Below, one piece after another: positions 33,701-44,495 of a DNA stretch of 60,370 nt. How positions within the stretch are numbered: the stretch's first letter is position 1; each line of letters starts with the position of its first letter. The stretch is from Fragilaria crotonensis (taxonomy: Eukaryota > Bacillariophyta > Fragilariophyceae > Fragilariales > Fragilariaceae). The notes under the pieces are model-generated. The model saw only the letters and a list, made by a program, of their open reading frames with translations, was not told the origin of the DNA and made no database searches. Location of the stretch: NCBI GenBank assembly GCA_022925895.1, contig JAKSYS010000297.1:10001-70370 (forward strand). The letters run 5' to 3'. The translations under genes and the position numbers were made by a program.

Positions 33701-33896
33701 ATGAAAGGCGCCTTTGGCTTGCTGAAGTGGCCTCATGGCGGCGCCAGAAACCGCACTAATCCCATCCCCCATCAACTGTACTTGAGTGCTATTGACAACA
33801 AGACAGCGCCAAGGTATGATTGTCCTTGAGCCTTATTGTCAAATTGCACTATGCGTGTTAACCAGAATTGAACGTCAAGAAGCAAATAATTCATAA
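33701..33896 (+). CDS. Possible small two-exon protein, 47 aa
   Basis: ATG 33701; exon 33701-33813, intron 33814-33865 (GTATGA...CCAG, 52 nt), exon 33866-33896 ending TAA. The junction is phase 2 and restores a clean frame; without splicing the frame ends six codons later. The peptide is basic and contains GLLKWPHGGARNRTNPIPH and YLSAIDNKTAP. Codon choice looks coding-like, unlike the surrounding AT-rich DNA. I do not recognise it; size and charge would fit a small mitochondrial or ribosomal accessory protein, but this is a guess. The intron is short even for a diatom. Confidence 0.4.
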
Positions 33897-34139
33897 CTGT
33901 CACTAGTACACTTGCTATGTCAAAGTCATGAACAAGTATTTCACGAACGTAGTGAGGTACTATTTTCATAGCAAACCTTATAATCCCTAAGAACTCCAAA
34001 TCAGAGAAACATCCTCCACTTTTAAAAGAATTGCATGGTCCTTAACAAGAACCCTCCTACATATTTTCGCATTCGACAACCCATTCCCATCGACAGTCAA
34101 GAGAAAGTGACGTTCCATCTCGATGGCGAGCAACAAAAG

Positions 34140-34778
34140 CTAAATCGAAGGAGGCGGTCCGTTCCTCCTGCCAACCTCAACAGGGTTGGTGGCCTTGGCG
34201 ATGCTTTGATAGTGGTGAGCACGGGAAGCCTCATACGCTGCAGCTGCAAAGCCACCAACCAGGGGACGATGATTGGGCCCACCCACCGCGTCGCCCGAAC
34301 CTGGCATGGGAACACCCGGCAAGGGGGGTTCATAGTCGTCGTCAGAGTCATCAAAGTCAGAATCGTCAAAGTCCACGAGACCGCCCGATCCAGACATTGG
34401 TTTGAGAGCGACGGAGCCTCTCTTGACCGCTGGGGCAGTTGGTCGAGCGACGTTTTCCGGTGGCTTGACTGGAGCTGGTTGTGCATTATTGCGAGGGACA
34501 ACAGGCGCTGGGGCTGGGGCTGGTGCTGGTGAAGATACCGGATCTACATCCATTGGATCCTTCCTGATAGGGAAATCTTCCAACATTTCACCCTTTCTAT
34601 TACCTTGATTACGTGGTTCAGTAGATGAAGCAACACCTGGACCAGGTGGGGGAGCTGCTGCGGTAGATCCGCGTCGACGTCCGCCTTTAACAGCAACTGG
34701 CGGAGGAGGGGACATTCGCCCTGGTCCAACCCGTGCCGATCGTTCAATTTCTTCAAGTTCGTCGAGTGTGGAAGACAT
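34140..34778 (-). CDS. Disordered Pro/Ala- and Asp-rich protein, 212 aa
   Basis: Start at ATG 34778 (MSSTLDELEEIERSAR). The frame is open upstream with other Met codons, but composition becomes non-coding-like there. Order: short helix at the N-terminus, basic GGRRRGS, a Pro/Ala tract (SSPAPAPAPAPVVP), a Ser/Asp stretch (VDFDDSDFDDSDDDYEPPLP), and a short C-terminal helix (GGFAAAAYEASRAHHYQSI). No folded domain or catalytic motif. The acidic Ser-Asp repeats could be casein-kinase-2 sites. It may be an adaptor or scaffold; I cannot assign a family. Confidence 0.6.
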   Translation of the reverse strand: MSSTLDELEEIERSARVGPGRMSPPPPVAVKGGRRRGSTAAAPPPGPGVASSTEPRNQGNRKGEMLEDFPIRKDPMDVDPVSSPAPAPAPAPVVPRNNAQPAPVKPPENVARPTAPAVKRGSVALKPMSGSGGLVDFDDSDFDDSDDDYEPPLPGVPMPGSGDAVGGPNHRPLVGGFAAAAYEASRAHHYQSIAKATNPVEVGRRNGPPPSI

Positions 34779-36173
34779 GGAAGCGACTGATGAATGAATG
34801 AAGATACTAACAGGGAACAACGGAGCCACCAACACAATTCGTAAGTTGACGTTTGTTGTGTTCAATCTGAACGTGGGTGAACGTGGGTGAACGTGTGTGC
34901 TCGTACGATGCTCGTGGCGATGGAAAGTTTGGGAAATGACGAAATGACCCATCTGAGGCAGGGCAAAAAGACTCTTCTGCGGAGGGTCCAGCTACGCACC
35001 TCGTCTCAACCATCCTTCGGTACTAACAGCGATGTAGACGTCACGAAAAGTAGCCCAATGGATTTCGCTTTTCCCTGGACATCCGCATCCTGGTCGTCAT
35101 TTGAAGTTCGCATTACATATCATATATCATACATACTCCTAGTAGTATGAACTCGGAATGATACATACTTGTACCACGTATCCCGTATCTCGTGCTACTG
35201 CAGTACGCATCATGAAAAGTGTACACTGAGGCTGGCGTACGTCAGTAGCGTCTGCACCTTGTATATTTCATATTTCGATGTTCGACGCGATCTACGGTGA
35301 CTTGTACGCCACCGATGTATAGACGATTACTTGGAAAATAGTCATGCCTTCGGACCTTGTCATCTCACATGCTGCAAATCGTAGTATGACACATCGGTTG
35401 GCATATTTGTGCTCCAGATTTCAGACTTCTGTCTCCTATGGAAATAGAAATATTTATATAAAAGTGCAACTTGAACTCGGATTCTGTCTTTGCATCTGAC
35501 AACACAGCGGGAAATGCAAATGAATATTGAAGCGACTAGTTAGGATAACCTAGTCACACGCACTGGCCCTTCACCTACTGAATGGTGAGAGACCGTGCTG
35601 TATTCTTTGATGATGTCTCATAGTTCAAATCATATAGGTAGTATGGTTTGGACAGTGCAATGGGGGAACAGTAGCACAGTGAGACAGTACTCGACTGTAT
35701 AGATACCTCCTCAGGTCATGCATCATTGCATGGGCTCGTGAAAATTCTTTAGCAAAAACCAGAAAGGGTTGTTCTCCTTGCGTCCCGTTCAAATTCCTGC
35801 TCGTCGGATCTAGGTCAACGGCCGAGCGGTATTTGTAACGGGAGGAAATGTACCTGCTCGAACGAGTCGTCTCCTGAGAGACCATCGTCCGATCGATCAG
35901 ACCAAGCTAGAAAACTTTCAAGTCTGAGTTATAGTAGTAGAACTTATAACCCGGACCTTGAACTCGAAACCCCCCACCACGAGAACCACCAGACCTTGTT
36001 CTTCACAAGGTATTGTTTTGATATATGCCACTGTGACCGACATTTGAGCAGGTGCCGCCTTCATTGGCTGCCACCCGGGACCCAGGGTCAACCTTGTTGG
36101 ATCCTAGTTGCTGAGGAAAATCATATCCGCTCCAGTTGATGGCTGATTGATTTAAATCCTTGCATCTACTCGT
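34779..36173. other. Intergenic and 3' flank of the DIRS-like element
   Basis: Contains GGTGAACGT tandem units at about 34870-34895 and an 86-codon minus-strand frame (35625-35885, MVSQETTRSS) that I cannot assign. DIRS-type elements end in split or inverted repeats; I compared this flank with 43864-44495 by eye and found no convincing match. Confidence 0.35.
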
Positions 36174-37526
36174 TCACATAGCATCAGTATATCTCATAAA
36201 TGACTCCTTGACCAGCGAGACGTCGACATAATGTTGGTCAATAGCGTGTGACGCCTTGTTCGCTCCCGCCGACTCCTTCTTCTTCCATCGATTCACAACA
36301 TAGCGATCAGCTTCTGACACCTTCATGGCTACTGCTCTTGACTCAGACCCACGCCGAAAAGACCTGAACACATTGTACTTGTCTGGAAGATCATTAACGT
36401 CGTTTACATCGATCCCAAACAATCCTGGCTGTTCTTCATAAATTTGTGAGAGAAGTTGTAGAAACATCTCGTTCATTTCGGAAGTTGACGATTGGTAACC
36501 CTCGTGGTTTACGAACAAAGGCCCTGTGGTCCTATTCCAAAACCGATGCACAGCTAACATCCGCCGCACCCATTGCTTTATTTTGATGCCTGAACCCGTG
36601 GTACCTCGCGACATCAATAAATGTTGCTTCACATGATGCTCGCCTTTGAATCTTCCTAGCAAAGGAATGACCACTTCATTTGTGACTTCCACGTGATACT
36701 TAATCAACCCTTCCAAGTCGGCCATCAATCCTTCGGGACTTCTGAGGGACAACACAAAGCAGATGCAGAAGTAACCTCCTGCAAGTATCCACCTCTGACG
36801 TTCGGATACCTGTAGTGATCTCTTCGCCTGTTCTTCCGTTTTCTCAAGTAGCTGATGCATCAAACATAAGCTGATAGCCTGATTTGGCCGCCAATCCTGA
36901 CCCATCCGTTTCCGACAACCCAACGTGAACCTTTGAAACCACAGAGACCCACAAGCATCATGACCAATACGTTGATATGATTTTCCGTCGGCATCGGTCA
37001 ACACAAGCGGGTTTGTGTTTGCGTCTCGAGCTGCTCTGACCTGGTTAGAGTAAGCGGATCTGAAACGTCTTACCGTGTCCCACTGTTTATGAGTCTTCGA
37101 ATACCGTCCTGCTCCCAACGACGACACCACAATTTGGATTGCCACCTCGTATCCACAATGATCTGTCTTGGGGAGCGGCCCTGGAGCCTCGGCGGCACCT
37201 TTCATTCCCAAACTTCGGGACAAGACTAGACCTTCTCTGGTTTTCGCCGTGTTCGCATCAACGGTGGACCTTGCTCGGCTCCAGAAAGCGTCCAAAATGA
37301 TTCGCCGAATACATGCCAATGCAAACACATCTTTCTTCGTTGAAATATCTGGGGCGTGATCAAACAACTTCCCAAATACGCAGAAGTCGCACTCAAAAGG
37401 CACCATCAAGTTATCGCCGTTCCTGGCCGATGTGAATCTACCGATGTCTGACTTTCTCGGTGTCCATCCTGAAAAGATCCGATCTTCATCGTCAGCTTCC
37501 GCGATAGGTTGGTCACCAGCAGCCAT
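36174..37526 (-). CDS. Tyrosine recombinase (YR) of the DIRS-like element, 450 aa
   Basis: Starts at ATG 37526 (MAAGDQPIAE), 14 bases after the stop of the RT/RNase H frame. Catalytic landmarks: first Arg in FVLSLRSPEG (about 36735), a Lys-rich segment (RFKGEHHVKQHLL), the H-x-x-R region as YNVFRSFRRGSESRA (about 36345-36375, where the usual His position is Arg), and the nucleophile Tyr in MRYTDAM near the C-terminus (about 36186-36197). It would insert a circular cDNA by recombination, without target duplications. The frame is intact. Family call rests on motif order and the neighbouring RT. Confidence 0.75.
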   Translation of the reverse strand: MAAGDQPIAEADDEDRIFSGWTPRKSDIGRFTSARNGDNLMVPFECDFCVFGKLFDHAPDISTKKDVFALACIRRIILDAFWSRARSTVDANTAKTREGLVLSRSLGMKGAAEAPGPLPKTDHCGYEVAIQIVVSSLGAGRYSKTHKQWDTVRRFRSAYSNQVRAARDANTNPLVLTDADGKSYQRIGHDACGSLWFQRFTLGCRKRMGQDWRPNQAISLCLMHQLLEKTEEQAKRSLQVSERQRWILAGGYFCICFVLSLRSPEGLMADLEGLIKYHVEVTNEVVIPLLGRFKGEHHVKQHLLMSRGTTGSGIKIKQWVRRMLAVHRFWNRTTGPLFVNHEGYQSSTSEMNEMFLQLLSQIYEEQPGLFGIDVNDVNDLPDKYNVFRSFRRGSESRAVAMKVSEADRYVVNRWKKKESAGANKASHAIDQHYVDVSLVKESFMRYTDAM

Positions 37527-37539
37527 GAAAAACTCAGGT

Positions 37540-40500
37540 TCATTGCTTGAAGTATAGCAACTTCCGCACCACAGGTTCCGACAGACCTCCGAGGTTGACA
37601 CAGCAAACCCAAAATTCGCGCAAAAGATTGCTTGGGTCCACTGTCGACTCTTTGAGCACTTGGCGCAATTGCCTTCCCATTGCGTACATCTTAGGGGTGC
37701 CGCGCAATTGCCAAGGCTTGACTCTAATGAAAGGGAAAAGAATACCAATGAGCAATGGTTCATGCATCGAGTGACACCACATATTTGAACCGACCGGAAC
37801 CTCGAACACAAAATCAGCAGCCTTAAACAAATGGCGGAGCCATTGATTAGTGCACAAACGGGGACAAACAAATATGTGGCATGCTCGTTGCCTCTTTATC
37901 CTCGCTTTTCGCATCTCTGACAGTGCCACCTCGGCTGCTATTGGAGCCGGAGCCCATATGTATGTTCTGGCTTGCTCAACCAACACGGGTCGACAAAACC
38001 CGTCGCTTCCGGTCTTCCATCCTTCCACATCGTGCCCCTTTTCAAACCATCCCATTTCATCCAATAGAATAGCTTCATTTCCAGCCCATCTGCGAATCCA
38101 GGGCACTAGATCCTGGGCAGACCTCTCGATTGCCGACAAGTGAATTGGGACGAAGGCACTCATCGCTTCACCGTCCATGACCCCTTGGCCCAAGAAACCG
38201 CGAGACACTCCGTCCGTTCCTTGGGCTATCATCCGTGTTCCCGCAATATGAAACACGTTGATCTTGATTCCTATTCTCATCGACAATGCATGTAATCAAA
38301 CTACCAGCTCCAGCAACTTAGGAGACGAAGACGAGCCTCTTGACACGCACGCTTCGACGGTTGAATTGTCGGTGAACATGAAGACCTCGGCGTTGTCCAA
38401 ATTGCCTTCGTCTCCCTCTTCTTCTAAAGCTTCTACCACATTCGTGAATTCTTTCCAGTTCGACGATTCGGGATCCTCTTTTGCGCCCCATACACCAATG
38501 CGAAAATTGAGTCCTGCTCCGCAAGTGAACGTCGCTCCAAGACCTGTGCCTGAGGCGTCTCCGAATCCATAAACAACCGTGATTACGTGCTTGGAACGCA
38601 ATCGGACAACTGGTACTCTCACGGGGGCAAATATTACCGCCAGAGCCGCGACGTCGTCTGCAAGACTGATACTCCCAGTTACCATGAGCGGGGCGGTCGT
38701 CTCCTCCTTGCCAAACAACTCGGTGTCTAGTTCTGCTTCTGAAATATCGCCCCTCTCGAATTTTGAGAATAACAATCGCTTCCAACGTTTGTCCGACATC
38801 TTCCAATCTCCCTCATCCCGTTGGGATCTCCACGAGTTTAAAGTCAAATAGAAACCTTTCAAGAAAGGAGTGATGACGTCAAAAGTCATGGAGAGGTGAT
38901 TCAAAAACCCAGTTTCCTTTTCTAGTTTCTTCCGCTCAATCAATGGTCGACGGTTCACTGCAGTTTCTATCAAGCCTAGGAGTTGAGCTATCATAGCCTT
39001 CCCCTTTTCCCATTTTTCTTGCGAGACAGACTTTGAAATCGTTGTGGGAGAAATCTTGAAAATTGTTCCAGTCCATGCTCCGGCTTGAAGTTGGGAAGGT
39101 GGTCTAAATTTTCGAGGAGCATCTTGCATTCCTAAATATTGTATCCGACTTGCGAACTGATGATGTACCTCATGGCAATTCTCCTTAGAGTATCCTGTGA
39201 TTCGCACATCATCCACAAATGTCAACACATCACCTGCCACCACGCCCAATGCGGTTCTCCACTTCATTACTTTTGGAAGGAGAGGATCAAACGAGTGCAT
39301 CCCCGGAAGATTCAGTCGGATGCAATCATAACCCATTGGATTTTCCGATCGAGCGGGGTTTCCACGAGCAAACTCCTCACCCCAGTAGTAATAACGAATC
39401 GCGTTGTACGGACTGGGCCGCATGCCCATGAATAAACGGGTCCAACGTAGCATTTTTGTCACACGACCACCTCCACTTGTTTTGGTTTCGAATTTGACGC
39501 CGGCATGTTTTCGCATTCGTTCTTCCATGGGAAAGTTGTGAAACATTTCGCCAAAATCCATATCGGCCATCCACGTGCCAAACGTCAGCAACATGGCTGC
39601 TGAAGTAGCGGAAGGCAAAAAGAAATTCGGGGCCCAGAGGGTATCATTAAGACCGCATGCTGTGCCGTCAAACACCACACGAATGTCTGTTTCACCTTTC
39701 GGAACCGCGAAATAGTTCAATGAGTTCGACACGTGCCCCGACGCTTCCAAATAAAACCGCTTGCCCATGCCTTCGATCTTTTCCGCCACCAACGCCTTGA
39801 TCTCCGAGCTCAACGTTACCTTCTTCATGCGGTTGCGATTTACAGGAAGAGGAGTTCGAACGTACATTCGCATGCCTTCGCGTGCGGCCATGATTTGCTC
39901 TGTTCCATTCCAACGCCAAAAGAATAACGCCGAACCAAATGTCCATTCCCACCACTTGCTTTGTAGCACCTGCCGCAGGACCAAACACCCCTTGAAGATA
40001 TCACGTTCTAACTCCTTTGCCTTCTCCTTAGCCATTTCCGTTTCCTCCCCTTTGTTTTTCACCCCCTGATTGTTCACCGAATCCGGCAGCTTCGTGTGAA
40101 CCCTCCGGCGCTTCACACTACCAGGCGCACGAGTCGGTACGACCCTGCTGATCGTGTTAACCCGCGTCGCCCAGTTGTCTCCATGTGTCGTGGCCATGTA
40201 CCGTAGAAAAGAAGAGGTTACATTACGACGCCAAATGCGCAAAGCAAATTCTTCGAATGACACGATAGCCTTTGGAGGACATGGCAAGACCAGCATGATG
40301 CGTTGATGCCAAGGGTAAAAATCCACCACAGCATTGTCGGATTTGACAGCCTTGTTGGCAATGGTGATGTCAGTCCATGACCCTGGCAGCCACGTTCCCA
40401 AATCGTCAAGCCATGCTCTATCCAAAGGAAGTGGGAGAGCCTCAACAATAGTGGTAGATGGAAGAGACGGAGCCTGGAGTTTTTGTCGCTGACCGGCGCG

Positions 40501-41490
40501 TTCTTGTGTCGCTGGTCCAATTTGCTCCAGCACGGCATCCAATACCACCCTGAACATATGAATTGGGACCACTTTTTCGTCGGTCACGGATTCCCACGAA
40601 ACGAAGGCAGGGAGATCAAACGCGTGCGCTAATTCTGTGTTCACCAATTTCCGAAGTCCCCAGCCGGACCGCGAAAAACCACTTTTGAATACCACCGGTC
40701 GATCGAGTTGGTGTAAAGACAGTAGGTCGTCGACAGTGTAGTGCTGAGTTATCACTGGTGGCGTACACGGTTTTGGCCGCTCCGAATACTTGATAACGTG
40801 TCCAATAGATCGTCTGATCGGGTCATTTGCGATGGCCACAGATTTCACTCCAATAGTGCCAAATATTCCAGTGGCTTTGGTGACTCCACCAACCATCGCA
40901 TGTGAGACGAGTGACCACGTCCACCTCGAGCCGACACTATTCGGTTTCCGGCGACCTCCATCGGAAATCCAGCCGACGGTCGGCACATCAACCCGGTTTT
41001 CCCATCCTTGAATGAATGCAAGTGACCCGCTTACCAACCACACATCTTCCCGTGATCCGTTTGCAAGCACTTTGTCTTCTCCTATAATGACCAGCTTCGA
41101 CTGTGCGAACTCCCACGTTGACAAGTGGTATTGACGTAACCGTACTTCGTCAACGTCGGTGATGTGAATTTCAGACCATTCTGCCAACCGAACAGCCCAG
41201 AACCACAGAGGAAGCTCCTCGAAGCTCATACCACAGACTCGTTGGGCGCTTGCCTCGCGATGTCCACATTTTGTCAACTTCAGCCGCTGATAAACCGGAA
41301 TTTGTGTGTTTGAAAAGTCTCGATGAGGGAACATGCAAGGTGATTTGGAAGATATCTCCAGCGTTCGCGGCACTACAAGTAATCTTCCAGTAGCTTCAGA
41401 CGTGCTGCTACTAGGATTAACTCCAGATTGCTGTGTAAGGTTTGTTCCTAACTCATGCCTCGAACTTCCTGCACATTCACCTCCGTGTTG
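37540..41490 (-). pseudogene. Reverse transcriptase/RNase H of the DIRS-like element, broken by one UGA
   Basis: The frame is open directly after the Gag stop; the first ATG is at 41334 (MFPHRDFSNT). RT landmarks: YFAVPKGETDIRVVFDGT, MADMDFGEMFHNFP (catalytic Asp), LFMGMRPSPYNA, and the active-site box VLTFVDDVRIT (about 39205-39225). RNase H: VVYGFGDASGTGLGATF (about 38530-38580), then MFTDNSTVEA (about 38360-38390). Right after LLELVV there is TGA (38296-38298), and the same frame resumes with the end of RNase H (NVFHIAGTRMIAQGTDGVSRG-type tail, split here), running to 37540. A CGA-to-TGA change would explain it. The C-terminal ~200 residues may be a linker to YR. Confidence 0.75.
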
Positions 41491-43863
41491 TCACTTGCTT
41501 TCCAATTTAACAACTCTCTTCGACAATTCTGCTACTGCTTTTGTCGCTGTCGAAGCCGAGCTCGCCGCCCCGTCAGCAATGGACCTGGCCTTGGATGCTT
41601 CCGACGACGCCTTCTCGACTTGAACCTTGAACCCGGTCATAGCCACTTCAAGTTTTTCCACTTTGTCGAATCCTGAATTTGTTGCCAAAAACTTGACATA
41701 TTCCGCAGATATGGCTGGGTGATTTTCAAAGTTGACATCCATGTACATGGCCATGATGTCGTGGGTTCTGAAGCAGGACCACAACACATGAGCACAAATG
41801 GAACCAGGCTCTTCGACGTTCATTGCCACGACCACACCTTCTTTTGGGGCGAACAAATCTTCGCAGATCCTATCTAGGATTTTCATTGTGAGAGACCATC
41901 CTTGTTCTGCGGTGAACTTTGAGGCCACCACCAGCTTCTCGTAGATCGAATCAACGAACGCCAGCATTTGGGTGAGGAATGTGACCGTAGCGTTCAGACA
42001 CATGGTCGCCAAGAGTTGTCCTTTCGGATCGCGTCCCAACACATGAGTGATATCCTGCGAGATGGTTAGGTGGAGCAAATTCAATCGTTGTATGATGTGA
42101 TTGTGAACTCCTTCGCCGCCTGATTTCCACACCTTATGATCCGCGAGCTTGTTCAACTTTGACTTGTTTCTGTCTGTCGCCATTGACACTTGACCCGAAT
42201 GAAATAATCTTGGGCGCTTGAAATATAGCGCTTTGATTGCTGCCGCTTCAGCTCCAGTGGCAATCTTCAATTTTACCCTGGATTCCAATGTCTTAAATTG
42301 GCTGTCCGCTTCCACGTCATCCGAACCAAACACCCGGTCAAGCATCAGCAAAGGGTCCATAATCAACCCGTATCGATTGCTTGGAAAGTTAATCTTTATC
42401 CACTCTTGACAATCCAAAATAGATCTCCATCCCAGACCAGCAAACTTGACTGACTTGTCTTCTGATCCTGCCTTTAGCAACCCGACGTCCTCCGACAATT
42501 GCTTCAGATCTTCCATGATGTTCCTGATCTTCGAAGTGAACTCCTCACCGTTCTGGCTGATCTCGTTTTCACCCGTGTCAGGTATCCTTGGTCTGACGGA
42601 GGTGGCGACGTGACTGGTGCCAAACATATCCATGAGTTCATCCATTTCATCTGCAGGTTCCGCAACTTTGACTCGTTTGATACTGTCGTGAGTACTCGAA
42701 GCGGTAATCACCGTCTCCAGAGATTTCACCTTCGATTTGAGAGCTACGATCTCACTTGAGGCTTCCTTCATCTTGGCAGACATCATTACCAAAACCTTCA
42801 ACATCTTCTCTGATTTTTCGACGTTCGCGTCTTGAGCTACTTGTGATTGCAGAGCCTTGATATCTTCCTTGATTGGTGCCAAACCTCCTTCGAGAGCCTT
42901 CACATTTCCGGTCACCCGACCTACTTCTTCGGCGACAAATGACGTCGCTCCCCATAGTGTAGGAGCATCGAACCTTGCATCCAACTCAACGGGAGGTCCA
43001 ACTAAAGTCTGTACGTTTTGGACCGCACCTGACACCACTCGTAGATCGCGTTCATTTGACAAGAATCTCTTGTAGGTCAAATCAGCAACCGCTTCTAACG
43101 CTGAACCTTGAGTCATCATACTTGATTCGAGACGCGCAACAATCCGCGTCAACAATCCTTTCGCCATGGTATTGACGATGACCTCATCAAGTTCTTTAGT
43201 CAAATCTTCTGGTAGCGTTCGGACATGCCCCACAAACTCTATATTTCCCAGTGTTTCTCCATCGTCGGAACTCATCATGACGTCCTTTCGTTTCTTTGAG
43301 GGCGTGCGAAATGTAGAAGTTTCGTTCAAGAATGTGACTTCCTTCGTGATGTCATCAGATGTTGCTTCAGCGTCGTCCGAGTTTTCCACAGCTTTGAATG
43401 CAAGTCTCCATTCCGCCAACGTCTTCTGTTGAGTTTCCCACTCTTCTTTGGTTTTCATTGGAACAAATTGCTCCTCAATACTGGGTTGCGAATAAATAAC
43501 CGTACTCCCTTCTCCCCCTCGGCATATAAAATAACACGAATCATTTTTACCTTGGAATGGGATTTTGACGTCTTCGTGCGAAATGACTGAACAATTTTTC
43601 CTAATACAAAAGGCACCACCACCTTTTCCAACCACTCCAAAACAAATAGAACGATCGGACCCGGTAACCAAGACAACAGAGTACGATTTTCCACCTACCG
43701 AATTCGTACCTTGGGTTTTGCTACTCCGAACAACCCCCATACTCCGAGCCGGAACCGCGGGCGAGGGAGTTCGCGAAGCGTGCTCAGCGCCACCCAGGAC
43801 CACAAACGACAGGCCAGTGGCGTCATCCATGAGGGAGTCAAGAACAGAATCAGCGTCCGACAT
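41491..43863 (-). CDS. Gag-like protein of the DIRS-like element, 790 aa
   Basis: Starts at ATG 43863 (MSDADSVLDSL). Rich in coiled coil (KALQSQVAQDANVEKSEKML; EIVALKSKVKSLETV; the C-terminal Ala/Ser-rich helix ending ELSKRVVKLESK). No CCHC zinc knuckle is visible. The frame ends with TGA at 41491-41493 and the next codons continue open into the RT/RNase H frame without shift. Its position upstream of RT and its lack of enzymatic motifs suggest a structural Gag. Intact. Confidence 0.7.
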   Translation of the reverse strand: MSDADSVLDSLMDDATGLSFVVLGGAEHASRTPSPAVPARSMGVVRSSKTQGTNSVGGKSYSVVLVTGSDRSICFGVVGKGGGAFCIRKNCSVISHEDVKIPFQGKNDSCYFICRGGEGSTVIYSQPSIEEQFVPMKTKEEWETQQKTLAEWRLAFKAVENSDDAEATSDDITKEVTFLNETSTFRTPSKKRKDVMMSSDDGETLGNIEFVGHVRTLPEDLTKELDEVIVNTMAKGLLTRIVARLESSMMTQGSALEAVADLTYKRFLSNERDLRVVSGAVQNVQTLVGPPVELDARFDAPTLWGATSFVAEEVGRVTGNVKALEGGLAPIKEDIKALQSQVAQDANVEKSEKMLKVLVMMSAKMKEASSEIVALKSKVKSLETVITASSTHDSIKRVKVAEPADEMDELMDMFGTSHVATSVRPRIPDTGENEISQNGEEFTSKIRNIMEDLKQLSEDVGLLKAGSEDKSVKFAGLGWRSILDCQEWIKINFPSNRYGLIMDPLLMLDRVFGSDDVEADSQFKTLESRVKLKIATGAEAAAIKALYFKRPRLFHSGQVSMATDRNKSKLNKLADHKVWKSGGEGVHNHIIQRLNLLHLTISQDITHVLGRDPKGQLLATMCLNATVTFLTQMLAFVDSIYEKLVVASKFTAEQGWSLTMKILDRICEDLFAPKEGVVVAMNVEEPGSICAHVLWSCFRTHDIMAMYMDVNFENHPAISAEYVKFLATNSGFDKVEKLEVAMTGFKVQVEKASSEASKARSIADGAASSASTATKAVAELSKRVVKLESK

Positions 43864-44495
43864 GAAAAAGAAAACTGCTTGATGGCTTCGCTAGCGATAG
43901 GCCTTGGATGTACGATCCGAAGATAAAGGCTAGAGCCAAAAAGAGTGTGCAGAAGAATGACCGGCTGATACTTCTTGAAGCCACATTTGAAGTAACATGT
44001 AACTCATCTTGATGTGTGGCTCCGTTTTACTTTGAAGATCAGACTTCCGATAACCTGATGACTAGGTGTGACCTCTGACAGGGAAAAATGCTTCCTCGTT
44101 TCTGAAGTAGCACTCTTGTGTCGGCACGTCCGTGTTCCAATAGCGACGGTGCAGTAACGTGGAATCTTTCGTGAACGAAATCAGAGTTAGACGAGAATAG
44201 AAAAAGAGTCGAATCAATACTCATTGGTAGTTACCGTTGTACTGTCTTTTTGCTCGACAGTATCCAACTTGACCTGTAGGTACGCGGAGGAGTACTTGTT
44301 CGTGTATCATACTGTAATAAGACTTGAGACTGTCGAGGTTCCGGAATTCTCGCATACGTGGTAACAAAAGCGTGTAGGATCTACGGAGACATGAGTCCCC
44401 TGTTCCACGTACTCCAGTCCCGAGTATCATGATTCGAAAACAGGCGCCAAATGAATTCCTTCCGACTGCACCGTCATGATGAAGGTTGAAGGTCG
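43864..44495. other. 5' flank of the DIRS-like element / spacer to CENP-X
   Basis: No gene. The upstream terminal repeat of the element should lie here, but I could not delimit it. Confidence 0.35.

Larger units (their letters stand above)
36174..43863 (-). mobile_element. DIRS-like tyrosine-recombinase retrotransposon, nearly full length
   Basis: Three coding modules in one direction: Gag (43863-41491), reverse transcriptase/RNase H (41490-37540) and tyrosine recombinase (37526-36174). There is no aspartic protease and no DDE integrase, and a tyrosine recombinase takes the integrase place: the DIRS-order layout. Gag and RT/RNase H share one frame, split by UGA at 41491-41493; a further UGA at 38296-38298 breaks the RNase H. 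YR is in another frame. Terminal repeats were not identified, so the true ends lie somewhat outside these limits. Confidence 0.8.

Noticed and set aside
35625..35885. 86-codon minus-strand frame near the DIRS-like element
   Set aside because: No motif and no link to the YR frame; kept only as a remark in the spacer entry.
36174..44495. Split direct or inverted terminal repeats of the DIRS-like element
   Set aside because: Comparison by eye of both flanks gave only short chance matches; a dot-plot would be decisive.
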